NCBI GenBank assembly: GCA_021848385.1
Contig: JAJZUQ010000010.1
Span: forward strand, 1 to 64,000
Origin: Deltaproteobacteria bacterium
GTDB lineage: Bacteria > Desulfobacterota > Desulfuromonadia > Geobacterales > Geobacteraceae
Length of the DNA stretch: 64,000 bases
Direction of reading: 5' to 3'
The notes below the pieces were generated by a model. The model saw only the letters and a program-made list of their open reading frames with translations, was not told where the DNA came from and made no database searches. Shown piece by piece: positions 1 to 9,212 of this stretch. Both the position numbers and the translations under genes were made by a program. Numbering within the stretch: the stretch's first letter is position 1; every line of letters begins with the position of its first letter.

Positions 1-1
1 C

Positions 2-52
2 ATATTGCAAGGGATTGAAGCTGACGAAGTGAGCTTTTCTGCGGAGAACTGA
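2..52 (+). CDS. 3' end of an unidentified upstream CDS (...ILQGIEADEVSFSAEN*)
   Basis: Open frame from window edge ending TGA 50-52, one base before the ATG of the HEPN-like ORF; suggests an operon partner. Confidence 0.35.
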   Translation: MLQGIEADEVSFSAEN

Positions 53-53
53 C

Positions 54-542
54 ATGGCGGAATACAATCTCGGGTTATGTCAGAAGTTAGCCGAAACTGC
101 TGAAATTGTGGCGATGGATGGGCTTACTGATTTTGATGCCGTTCAAACAGTCATCTACCTTAGCCTGCTTGCAAGCGAAATCGCCTTGAAGGCCCTACTG
201 GAAAAGGCTGGACAGCCAGTGGGGCAAATAAGGACTCGCTCTCATAATCTTAAGGCACTTCTTGAAGACCTAGGCAGATGCCAAATTCGAGTGGAAATCG
301 CCCCCGGCCAAGACAGATGGGTGCCAGCTACAAGACTTAGAGCTGTCACTGTCGACCCGAATTACGGAAATGCTACAGTAGGGACATTGCTTGAGGCAGA
401 GGATGCTGGAGCGTCAAGGTACCCGAATCAAGTACGGTACGGCGAATCATTTCGGCATTACCCACCGCAAGTAATCGTAAAAATGGCGTCAGAGATAGTG
501 AAGTGGGCCAAGCAATACTGGGACGAAATACGGCTCCCATAA
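54..542 (+). CDS. HEPN-domain-like protein, 162 aa
   Basis: Helical ORF with SEIALKALLEKAG and RSHNLKALLEDL motifs typical of HEPN-type proteins. Confidence 0.5.
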   Translation: MAEYNLGLCQKLAETAEIVAMDGLTDFDAVQTVIYLSLLASEIALKALLEKAGQPVGQIRTRSHNLKALLEDLGRCQIRVEIAPGQDRWVPATRLRAVTVDPNYGNATVGTLLEAEDAGASRYPNQVRYGESFRHYPPQVIVKMASEIVKWAKQYWDEIRLP

Positions 543-663
543 CATATGAACGCCCAACACGCGAATTGACCTGTTTCGCTATGCTCTCAGGTCATCCGCG
601 AGCCGTTATGTCAATTGAGACGAGAGGAGAGCATCTAACCTTCAATGCGGATGGATGGGTAAG

Positions 664-1539
664 TCATGCGCTTTGCATCCCCTGGAATTTTTCAGAGAAA
701 CCTTCATACAGCTTTTTGAGCTTGCCGATCAGCTCGGCAGTCCGGTCATGCAACCTGGCTCCTTGCGCCATGTCCTGTACCAGACGCAATCGGCCCTGCT
801 CGTCGGTTTCGGCAGCAAGGATGGCTCTGATCACTTCGCCGGTAGCTTCTGTTGTCACAGATGCCAAATCGCGTCCCAACAGCCTGATCCCGGCAAGTGT
901 CTGATCGAATTCTTCCGCCTGCAGCAACTCGACTTCATCCTCGTACAACCGATCAAGGTTGCCGGCTTCGGCATAATGCTCCATCAGGAACAACAAATCC
1001 TCGGCATCCTTGGAGCGTCCCGGATAACGGTCATTCCAGGAGATGAGCTTCATCATTGCCATACCCGGTATAGTTGGCACCTTCACATCGAGAACCGGAT
1101 CATCGCTCAATCTCACTGTAATGCCATAGTCATAGGCTTCCTGAAAACCCATGATGCTCATGACTACCTGATGATCAGGCGGCCAACTGATGGTCTGGTT
1201 ATCCGGACTGACGCCGCCATAGGGAACGATATCGACGGGGAATCGGCCATACATCAAGCGGTATGGCGCTCTGCCGGCGGTAAAGCGTCCGTTAGCAATC
1301 AACGCCCCGGAAAGTTGTTGGAACTCATCCCAACCGGCCACTTCGACACCGATGTCAAGATCCCGTGTCTGCCGATAGCTCCTGATGGCGTGACAATGAT
1401 TGAGCACTATGTCGCGCGCCGTGGCACCAACCACAAAAAAGAGCACGCCACGTGAGTCCGACTCCTGCTGGACGAGCCGCAGAATTTTGACCAGAACCGG
1501 GTCAATTCTCCCGGACAAGTTGTACGATATATTCGTCAT
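664..1539 (-). CDS. AbiEii-like nucleotidyltransferase (putative type IV TA toxin)
   Basis: VVGATARDIVL plus TRDLDIGVEV (nucleotidyltransferase G-x-x-x-R-D / D-x-D motifs); overlaps 3' end of an AbiEi-like gene. Confidence 0.65.
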   Translation of the reverse strand: MTNISYNLSGRIDPVLVKILRLVQQESDSRGVLFFVVGATARDIVLNHCHAIRSYRQTRDLDIGVEVAGWDEFQQLSGALIANGRFTAGRAPYRLMYGRFPVDIVPYGGVSPDNQTISWPPDHQVVMSIMGFQEAYDYGITVRLSDDPVLDVKVPTIPGMAMMKLISWNDRYPGRSKDAEDLLFLMEHYAEAGNLDRLYEDEVELLQAEEFDQTLAGIRLLGRDLASVTTEATGEVIRAILAAETDEQGRLRLVQDMAQGARLHDRTAELIGKLKKLYEGFSEKFQGMQSA

Positions 1540-2521
1540 AGATCATCCGTGCCGTTTCGATATTACGCTGATTGCCGGTCGCAATCAGGTCGGCGTAGAC
1601 CAGAACCGGATGAACCGTTTCCCCATGCGGAGCTACGGTCGCCGGCTGCCAGAAGCGGGCAACCAACTCGACATTGCCAGCGGGGTCTTTCTTGAGCCTG
1701 TTCGGGATAAGCACTGCTGCGGGATTATCCTTGTCCAGATAGACGGTAATCATCTGCGGTTTCAGGTAATCGGTCAGCTTGGCAGCGGCAGTCTCTCCAC
1801 CCCATAAGGCTTGCTCTGGATTGAGCTGTGCGTTCTGCCACCACCCTTCGGCACCGCGATAGCGTCCGAGCAGCAGTTTGGGTCGTAACTGCTCCGCATA
1901 GGCGGTTATCCAGCGCTCAAGAAGTTTTTCTTTGTTGATCAGTCGCACTTTGTTATTGCGGCCTGTGCCTGTTTCCAGCAGGAACCCCAGTTCGCTCAAA
2001 TCCTTGAAGACCCAGTTGACCATGCCCAAGGCAACGTCTGTTCTTGCGGCGAGGGTGCGGTAGGTTTCATTCTCCATCCCCGGGTTGCAGAGCAGGGCAT
2101 AGAGGACCCGGAGACCGGTCTGTTTGAAGACACGGTTGACGGTCGGTGGTTTAATTTCCAGTCTCGCCTTGTTTCCCTTTACAAACAGGTACACTGGTGG
2201 TTGGTTGATATAGCCATTGCCGGCAGTATCGATAAATTGGATATCTTTGCTTCTGAGTGTATCCGCCATCTCGGCAGTTATCTGATTAAAGACCGCAATC
2301 TCCCCTTGATGCTGCAACCTGTCGCCATACATAAGTGCCGCATATGCCAGTCCGGTTGTATTCGCTATAATCCTTACGTCCAATGCCTTTGCATCAGGCA
2401 TATTCAGACGTAATTTCTTTCGGTTCGGGCCTTTGTTGACAAGCTCGAATTTGATCCCGGTCTGTCGTTCAAAGGTATCTCGGGCAGTTTTCAGGATTTC
2501 TTTCTCAGCCCCAGTCAGCAT
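1502..2521 (-). CDS. AbiEi-family antitoxin-like transcriptional regulator
   Basis: 339 aa ORF with winged-helix-like region (YRTLAARTDVALGMVNWVFKDLSELGFL); 38-nt overlap with downstream nucleotidyltransferase. Confidence 0.6.
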   Translation of the reverse strand: MLTGAEKEILKTARDTFERQTGIKFELVNKGPNRKKLRLNMPDAKALDVRIIANTTGLAYAALMYGDRLQHQGEIAVFNQITAEMADTLRSKDIQFIDTAGNGYINQPPVYLFVKGNKARLEIKPPTVNRVFKQTGLRVLYALLCNPGMENETYRTLAARTDVALGMVNWVFKDLSELGFLLETGTGRNNKVRLINKEKLLERWITAYAEQLRPKLLLGRYRGAEGWWQNAQLNPEQALWGGETAAAKLTDYLKPQMITVYLDKDNPAAVLIPNRLKKDPAGNVELVARFWQPATVAPHGETVHPVLVYADLIATGNQRNIETARMIYDEYIVQLVREN

Positions 2522-2583
2522 ATGTTCACTCCATGCGGTTGTTCATATTTTGTGAACATACTATTTTTGTGAACAATATGCAA

Positions 2584-2805
2584 CTAAATAATTATATTAA
2601 CAATGGTAATAGTACGTACACTCCGAGCAAATACATGGGCAATACCGGGATGAACTACCTGGAATCGTTTGCCATCCATCAGGGAACTGAACCGCTCATG
2701 GGCCTCCATCAGCTTCGTGGATTGCTGCTCGGCAGCTTTATCGAATTCAGCCGTAAATGATTGGAGCAGCTTCAGTTCGTTATCGAGGAAGTTCATCCTT
2801 TGCAT
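2584..2805 (-). CDS. small hypothetical protein, 73 aa
   Basis: ORF overlapping the integrase stop region by 26 nt; possible translational coupling. Confidence 0.35.
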   Translation of the reverse strand: MQRMNFLDNELKLLQSFTAEFDKAAEQQSTKLMEAHERFSSLMDGKRFQVVHPGIAHVFARSVRTITIVNIII

Positions 2806-4120
2806 TTGCCGTTGCCAGCTGAACCACCTTCGCTTTAACCCCTTCGATCATTAGCCGCTCGATCTCATTGACAATAGCTTGCAATGGTTGCCTTAAGTCG
2901 TCCACCTCCCTGCCATCATAATGTCTGCCGGTTACTGAGCTATCGACATGATTTGTCAGCCGATCTGCTTCCTCATGCAGCTTCAGTTTTTTACCTGTAG
3001 TAATGAAAGATCGACGCAAGGCGTGAACGGTAAGGTTCAACCCTGTTTTTGCCCTTAATTCAGCAGCCATCAACCGGACATGGCCGGTCTTGTTCACGCA
3101 TTGAGGGCGTGGCAGGGATGGGAAAACAAAGGGATTCCCCTCAGGGTTCTTTGCCTGTCTTCGCTTGAGGATTGCCAGCGATTGACGACACAAGGGAACA
3201 TGGAGAGGGAGCCGGTTCTTGGTGTCAGGGATTCGCATTTCTTCTTTCTCTAAGTCAATGCCTCCTAATATTTTGCCATTCTCATTTTTGTACTCCCATC
3301 GTAAAGATGCCGCTTCCGACGTGGCCCTCAAGCCGTGGAAGAGGCACATGAGATAGGCATCTCTGGTTATTTCATTGAATTTCTTGATTCCATCGTGGAA
3401 TACGCGGAAATCCTCACCAGCAAGGCATTCCGTACGACGCTTCACCGGCCTTATGTGCTTGCCAAGACGAAGGACATTGAAGGGATTTGTTCTGACCGAC
3501 GAGGGATATTTGACAGTGGCGTAGTTAATTACCGCTGTCAGCATGACAAAGGCATTGCGAGCCGCGAATGGACCGTGATCTTCATGATTTTCGATCTGCG
3601 TATGTCTTGCGATGATCGTTTCCGGCGTCAACTTGGCGATTTCCGGCAGGGTAAGGTGTAGCCAGCTTGCAAAGTGGTGCTCTATGATCCGAGTATATCC
3701 AGTAACGGTAGAAAGCTTGTGCTTTTCACCATAGTGTGTCCGCTTCTCGGTGAAATAAGCTTTCACCATCTCCTTCAGGGTTATATTTCTGCCGTTATCA
3801 GTGTTCAGCTTGAGTTCATGTCGTTTGCCGACAACAAAATCACCGAATTGGTCATGGTGGCCGTTAACCAACTTTCTAGCCTGCTCCGGTGTAAGGTCGC
3901 CATACCGCCCGATGGCTTTTTTTACGGTTCGGAATCCTTTTTTCTTGGTGGAGTCTTTAACATCTACTTGAATGAAGAAGGTCTTGGATCTCTTCCCTAC
4001 GAGAAGGCCAAAGCCAGGGATTGTCGCATCCCAATAAACCTTCTGGCCTTCATTGATAAAAGGGATCTTTTTGATTTCGCTTTGAATCAGATCAATCCGG
4101 TTCGATCCGTTCCGGTTCAT
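2780..4120 (-). CDS. tyrosine-type site-specific recombinase (phage/island integrase)
   Basis: 446 aa; catalytic blocks LFHGLRATSEAASLRWE, HALRRSFITTGKK, HVDSSVTGRHYDGR (R..HxxR..Y); N-terminal arm-binding-like region. Confidence 0.85.
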   Translation of the reverse strand: MNRNGSNRIDLIQSEIKKIPFINEGQKVYWDATIPGFGLLVGKRSKTFFIQVDVKDSTKKKGFRTVKKAIGRYGDLTPEQARKLVNGHHDQFGDFVVGKRHELKLNTDNGRNITLKEMVKAYFTEKRTHYGEKHKLSTVTGYTRIIEHHFASWLHLTLPEIAKLTPETIIARHTQIENHEDHGPFAARNAFVMLTAVINYATVKYPSSVRTNPFNVLRLGKHIRPVKRRTECLAGEDFRVFHDGIKKFNEITRDAYLMCLFHGLRATSEAASLRWEYKNENGKILGGIDLEKEEMRIPDTKNRLPLHVPLCRQSLAILKRRQAKNPEGNPFVFPSLPRPQCVNKTGHVRLMAAELRAKTGLNLTVHALRRSFITTGKKLKLHEEADRLTNHVDSSVTGRHYDGREVDDLRQPLQAIVNEIERLMIEGVKAKVVQLATANAKDELPR

Positions 4121-4190
4121 ACATGTCCCCCCAGTTTTTTACTCCATAATTTTGTTACAGAAAAATTACGTAGGATATGAGAAGGAATGA

Positions 4191-4217
4191 AATTAAAAAA
4201 GCCGCATAATGCGGCTC
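4191..4217 (-). terminator. rho-independent terminator downstream of the GAF/AAA+ regulator
   Basis: Minus strand AGCCGCA-TTA-TGCGGCT followed by TTTTT. Confidence 0.7.
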
Positions 4218-4328
4218 AAAGATTAACAAATAAAATCCGAGAAGTCAAATGTATAACCAACTGATTTAGTGGAATATTTAGCAACATTTCCTAACCCTTA
4301 ACAATATATCAAAACCCACTGTTTAAAA

Positions 4329-7139
4329 CTATATTTTGACCGTCTTATACAAAAAATTTTTGAACTTGAAGAACCGTTTCCGCTCTTCCTCGTCCCCGTT
4401 CACGTCGCCGCTGATTGCCTTGAGATGACGGGCTATCTGGGGCATCCCCTTTCCGGCCCTTCCCCTGCTCTGTTCGATGACGAGCCGTACCACGTCCCGT
4501 GAAATCATGTTGCGCGAATAAGGTTCGTAGACCGCGGTCCAGAAATCCTTTCCCTTGTCGATGTCGGCCAGGATTTCCCCTGCCACCTGTTCGTTGAGGG
4601 TCGCTGCTGCCAGGGGGAGCGTCTCCCGTATTCCGTCCCGGATGGCCCGGCGGATATCGTCTCCCGTCACCACCATTCCCTTGCGGAAGAAGAGCGCCCG
4701 CAGGAGGATGCTCCGCAGTTCCCGGATATTCCCTTCGTAACTGTGACCGACGAGCACCTGTTTGGCCTCGTCCGACAGGGCGGGCGGCTCGTCACGGGCA
4801 TCGTCCTTGCCGCGGTAGGTGCGGTACAGTTTGCCGAGGAAGTGGACGGCCAGGTCCGGAATGTCCTCGCGCCGTTCGTTGAGTGATGGCACCTGCATGG
4901 ACAGCTCGGACAGGCGGTGGTAGAGGTCTTCCCTGAAATTCCCCTTCGCTATCTCCTCCCGCAGGTTCCTGTTGGTGGCGGCGACCAGGAGAACCCGGCT
5001 GTAGCGCTCCAGGTTGTCCCCCAGGCGGACGAAGCCGCCGTTGTCCAGGAAACGGAGCAGCTGGACCTGGGTCTTCGGGTCGGCGTCGCCGATTTCATCA
5101 AGGAAGACGACCCCTCCTCCCGCCTCTTCCAGTATGCCCTTGCGGTCGCTGTAGGCGCCGGTAAAGGCCCCTTTCTTGTGGCCGAACAGCTCCGAATAGG
5201 TCAGTTCGCCGCTGTATGCCGCGATGTTGGTCTTTTTCACAGGGAGTTCGCCGGCCGGATTGATCTCGGCCCGGTACATCTCGTTCAGCTTGTTGTAGAG
5301 GTTGTTGAAGAAAAACTCCTTGCCGGCGCCGGTCTGGCCGAGGACGAGGATCGAGGGAAGACCGATGGTCGCTTCCTGGAGTACGTTCTTGCTCCAGAGG
5401 GTGATCCGGTTAAAGAGCGGCAGTGACACCGTGTTTATGAAGTCGACGATCTCCTGGGCCTTGCGGCTGTTGCCGATGATGTTGCCGAGCCGGTAGGAGG
5501 AGACGTGGGGGTCCTTGTAGGCAACGTCCGACTGAAGCCGCGTCACCTCGTCCTGGAGCCGTTCGATCCTCTGCAGGTCGGAGATGTGGCGGCTGGTCAA
5601 TCGTTCGATGATCTGGAGTATCCGCTTGTGCTCTTCGGTGAAGTAGGCCGGTTTCAGGGAGTTGAGGCAAACGACGGCGATCACCTCGTCGTCGCTTACC
5701 ACCGGCACGGCGATTTCACTTTTGATGAGGTCGTGCATGGAGCGGTGGAACCCCCCACGCTGCTGCTCTTCCTCAACGTGGGCAATGATCTTCGGCTGTT
5801 TGGCCCATGCCACGTACCCGGTCAGGCTCCTTTCGGCAGGCGCCAGATCGGGGCCGCCGATCCTGAAAGGGGGGATGTTTTTCTTCAACCATTCCTTGCT
5901 TTTTGCGCCGACGATCGTGCCGTCTTCATCTTCCACCACCAGCCATTTTCCCCCCTCACGCTCTGCGACAACCGCGATGCTGCCGGTATCGGCGCCGATG
6001 AGTTCGGTCGCTTTGGAAAGGACCTTGGTCAGGAAAGGGTGAAGCTCTTCGTTCCGTTCCTGGAGCAGTTCGGTAATTTCGGCAAGTACCTGTATCTCAA
6101 GGTGTTCACCCCCGATCTCGGTGATGACCCGCTCCACCATCTCCGCATGGGTCTGGAGAAGCCCCATTTCGAAGTCTGAGAAGCGGTACTGTTCGTGGGT
6201 GAAGTAGTTGACGAGGCAGATAACCTTATGGGTTTCCGGTTCGTAGCGGGGGACGACGTAGAGGGATCGTAGCGCCATCTGTTCTGTGAGAGCGCGCTTC
6301 TGCAAGGTATGTTGGGTAAGGTCGGGGATATAGAGAGGTCGCAGGAGCCGGTTGTCGGCAATTACCGCATCGTCCCCCAGATAGGTGGCCATGAGGGATT
6401 TCCCCCGCTGGAGGTCGATTGCCCCCTGGGCGTCGTACTGAGCCTTCAGTTCCGGGTCGTCCGAGTGACTGGCGAGGATTGCCAGGGTCCGGTTCCCTTC
6501 CGGGCTGCTTACCGGCACAAGCACTGCTGCAAGTGAAAGCCGGTCGATCAACTGCACTGCCGAACGGACCATGAAGCCGGCGGCTTCCCGCTTCTTGTAT
6601 TCTTCTACCCGGCGGGCCAGGAGGAGCTGCTGGTGGTATTTGCGCGCATGGTCGAGCCGGTCGGCGGCTGCCGAGATGAACTCGCCAAGCAGCGCCTTGC
6701 CGCGGGCCTGGAGGACTTCGCCGGTTCGGTCGCTGTCGATGCAGACCACCCCGATGGATTTACCCTGGCTGATGACGGGGAGGATATAGGAGGCGGCGAT
6801 ACCGAAACGCTTCGCCCAGTCCCGGTCAAGGGCCAGACCGTGGCGGTGGGTGTCGCGGAACTCTGCCGGGTATTGGGAGACGAAAACGCTTGAGACCATG
6901 GCGTCACGGGAGATGATGGGAAAGGTCTCCCCGCGGATTTCAGTTGCCTGTGGTCCGGTAGCGTAGACGCAGGAGAGGGCGCCGCGGGTCAGGTCCTCCA
7001 GGTAGACCCGGAGCTGATCTCGGCCCGTCACCAGTCTGGCTCCTTCGGCTACGGCGTGGAGCATCTCATCCAGATTCTCCTTGCCGAAGACGGCAATTTT
7101 CTCCCTCAATTTGGCAAGGCGTGCCTGCACAGATTCCAT
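4329..7139 (-). CDS. GAF-domain sigma-54 interaction (AAA+) transcriptional regulator, 936 aa
   Basis: P-loop GQTGAGKE, GAFTGA loop, GGVVFLDEIGD Walker B, NIRELRSILLRAL; long GAF-rich N-terminus. Confidence 0.8.
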   Translation of the reverse strand: MESVQARLAKLREKIAVFGKENLDEMLHAVAEGARLVTGRDQLRVYLEDLTRGALSCVYATGPQATEIRGETFPIISRDAMVSSVFVSQYPAEFRDTHRHGLALDRDWAKRFGIAASYILPVISQGKSIGVVCIDSDRTGEVLQARGKALLGEFISAAADRLDHARKYHQQLLLARRVEEYKKREAAGFMVRSAVQLIDRLSLAAVLVPVSSPEGNRTLAILASHSDDPELKAQYDAQGAIDLQRGKSLMATYLGDDAVIADNRLLRPLYIPDLTQHTLQKRALTEQMALRSLYVVPRYEPETHKVICLVNYFTHEQYRFSDFEMGLLQTHAEMVERVITEIGGEHLEIQVLAEITELLQERNEELHPFLTKVLSKATELIGADTGSIAVVAEREGGKWLVVEDEDGTIVGAKSKEWLKKNIPPFRIGGPDLAPAERSLTGYVAWAKQPKIIAHVEEEQQRGGFHRSMHDLIKSEIAVPVVSDDEVIAVVCLNSLKPAYFTEEHKRILQIIERLTSRHISDLQRIERLQDEVTRLQSDVAYKDPHVSSYRLGNIIGNSRKAQEIVDFINTVSLPLFNRITLWSKNVLQEATIGLPSILVLGQTGAGKEFFFNNLYNKLNEMYRAEINPAGELPVKKTNIAAYSGELTYSELFGHKKGAFTGAYSDRKGILEEAGGGVVFLDEIGDADPKTQVQLLRFLDNGGFVRLGDNLERYSRVLLVAATNRNLREEIAKGNFREDLYHRLSELSMQVPSLNERREDIPDLAVHFLGKLYRTYRGKDDARDEPPALSDEAKQVLVGHSYEGNIRELRSILLRALFFRKGMVVTGDDIRRAIRDGIRETLPLAAATLNEQVAGEILADIDKGKDFWTAVYEPYSRNMISRDVVRLVIEQSRGRAGKGMPQIARHLKAISGDVNGDEEERKRFFKFKNFLYKTVKI

Positions 7140-7157
7140 GGATACCCCGCTCTGATA

Positions 7158-7273
7158 TTGATCCGGTGGTTAAACATAATGAACGGTAGGGGCGGCGCTT
7201 GCTCCGCCCACTCAGGGCGCAGCAAGCAGCGCCCCTACATCAGGGTTTCAATGTTTAATCGCCGGAGCAATAA
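7158..7273. repeat. palindromic interspersed repeat, copy 1
   Basis: Ends TTGATCCGGTGGTTAAACAT ... ATGTTTAATCGCCGGAGCAA; GTAGGGGCG/CGCCCCTAC internal arms; second copy at 58306. Confidence 0.75.
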
Positions 7274-7350
7274 CTGAGTAGTATTTTTACACACTGGGAT
7301 ACTTTAGGGGAAAAAGAGGGGGGATGTCAAGGGGGATGTGGGGCTGGGGG

Positions 7351-9201
7351 CTAGTTAAGCCCTTTCCTGATCTGGTAGAGTTCTTCCATGTTGAGGCCGT
7401 TCAGTTCGTAGTACTCACGTTCCAGTTCCTCTACGTAGAAGCGGTCGAGCCCCGAGTTTTCCAGGAAGTCCTCGCGCAGGGCGATGTCCCTGGTATCGAT
7501 GATGGTGGGGAGGAGGTTGTGGATGTAAATGGCCTCCTTCTTGATGGCAAGAATGGTTTCGCGGAACAGGGAATCCGGAATTTCGCCGTTGATGAGCTTC
7601 TTGTGACGCAGTTCATCGCTGACTTCGCGCTTCAGGGCATCCTGGTCGGCCTTGGTGGCATACTTGGAGTAGAAATTACGTATCCGCTCTCGTACATGCT
7701 CCAGAAGAACAAGGAATATCCTCTCTTCGGCATCGATGGTGAGTAGTTGCTGGAGGAGATCGGGAATGGTCATGCGTTTTTCTTCGATAAGGTTGAGGCC
7801 GCGAGTAAGGGTGGTGACTTTTTTCCGCCCGTAATTACCCAGGTACTTGTTTTCGAGAATGCCAGTGATGAAAAGTGTCTCGAAGAGCTTCGGTTTGAGT
7901 GCGTCGAACTCGGTTTTGTTGCCGAGGAGACTGCGCAGCATCTCTTCCGAGTTCCTGACGTTCTCCATGAACGCCAGCTGGCTTATGATGGAGGAAGCGG
8001 CGTCGTACCGGTCGAAGTAGGTGATGATGTAGGAAAAGTCTTCCAGCAGGGAGATGTCGGCCCCATCACGGATCTTTTCGTCACAGGCCTTGCTGGCATC
8101 GAGGAGGAGCTCTTCGAAAGTGTGGTCGCGGTTTTCTGCCGCCAGCTTCTTGGCAACGAGGAGTTTGAGCATATCCTCCCGGTCGATGGTGCTTTCGATC
8201 TGACGTTCGGAGAGGAAAAGCCCTTCGAGGATCTGCCTGGTCTCGGAAATGTAGTCGTTTTCCTCCAGATCGACCAGCTTCTTGTCTTTTTTCAGCATCT
8301 CATCCAGGGTGTAGAAGAGGGCACCGGGAATCTTGTTTCTGACGGAGAGGGTCTTCAGTCTGGTCAGGCGGGCATTCTCCAGCTTGTTGATCTCTCCCTT
8401 GCGGTTGCAGTCGATGAGGATGTTCTTGTATTCGTCGACGATTCTCCTGTTGTCCGGGTGCTTGTACATGACGTCGATGCGTATCCGCTCCTGCTGGTAG
8501 CGGTCTATGCCGTAGCGGTGGGCAATTTCCGAGAGGCGGGAGAACTCTTCGTCGGAGATCTTCTTGTTGCGGAAATAGAGGAATTTGAATACGTCGCAGT
8601 ATTCCTGGTGATTCTTGTTGATCAGCTTGAAGAGGTAGAGCTGGGCAGCAGGGTCGTCGAGAAGGGAGAATATTTCGCTGATGAGAGCGTTGTCGTCCTG
8701 GTCGCCCACGGAGGTAGAGCGTTTGATCGCCTTCCCGAGAAGCCTCAGTATCAGTTCCTGCTGCTGCTGAGGGGTCCCGGTGATGTTTCTGGAATGAAGA
8801 AAGAAAAAGTAGTTGAATACGGCATTCCCCTCGAAGAATATCTTGTCGTAGGAGAGGAAACCGTTGGTTGAATCGCTGAACATGAGGTTGCCGGCATCCT
8901 TGCCATAGCGACCGCCGTAGAGGACCAGCCGGTTTATGACGTCGCCCTTGGCCAGGTCGGCGATGGGCTGGTCGACGCCGAACATGTACTCGCAGAAGGT
9001 GCCGCCGTTCCCATGGTGGCTGATGCCGGTTTTGCTGATGGTGAATTCGTTGCCGGTCGAGAAGAAGCGGAGCTCGTCATCGCTTGACTGGTCGAAGTTG
9101 AAAAAGAACCGTTTGTGGGCGTCAACGCCGGCAGCAATGGCGTAATATTCGATATGCTGGTCTGGTTGCCCGTGCAGGCGGATGTCAGTGTGCATCAGCA
9201 C
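7351..9201 (-). CDS. conserved hypothetical protein, 616 aa
   Basis: Long ORF with good codon structure; no motif I can identify confidently. Confidence 0.7.
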   Translation of the reverse strand: MLMHTDIRLHGQPDQHIEYYAIAAGVDAHKRFFFNFDQSSDDELRFFSTGNEFTISKTGISHHGNGGTFCEYMFGVDQPIADLAKGDVINRLVLYGGRYGKDAGNLMFSDSTNGFLSYDKIFFEGNAVFNYFFFLHSRNITGTPQQQQELILRLLGKAIKRSTSVGDQDDNALISEIFSLLDDPAAQLYLFKLINKNHQEYCDVFKFLYFRNKKISDEEFSRLSEIAHRYGIDRYQQERIRIDVMYKHPDNRRIVDEYKNILIDCNRKGEINKLENARLTRLKTLSVRNKIPGALFYTLDEMLKKDKKLVDLEENDYISETRQILEGLFLSERQIESTIDREDMLKLLVAKKLAAENRDHTFEELLLDASKACDEKIRDGADISLLEDFSYIITYFDRYDAASSIISQLAFMENVRNSEEMLRSLLGNKTEFDALKPKLFETLFITGILENKYLGNYGRKKVTTLTRGLNLIEEKRMTIPDLLQQLLTIDAEERIFLVLLEHVRERIRNFYSKYATKADQDALKREVSDELRHKKLINGEIPDSLFRETILAIKKEAIYIHNLLPTIIDTRDIALREDFLENSGLDRFYVEELEREYYELNGLNMEELYQIRKGLN

Positions 9202-9212
9202 CGTCCATTAAT

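Noticed and set aside
655-1455. 266-aa + strand ORF opposite the AbiEii-like gene
   Set aside because: Antisense frame; minus-strand ORF carries the nucleotidyltransferase motifs.
4201-4216. Hairpin near the integrase as an att site
   Set aside because: Better explained as an intrinsic terminator (T-run on minus strand); no second copy in the window.
7747-8871. 374-aa + strand ORF within 7351-9201
   Set aside because: Val/Glu/Leu-rich antisense frame of a longer coherent minus-strand CDS.
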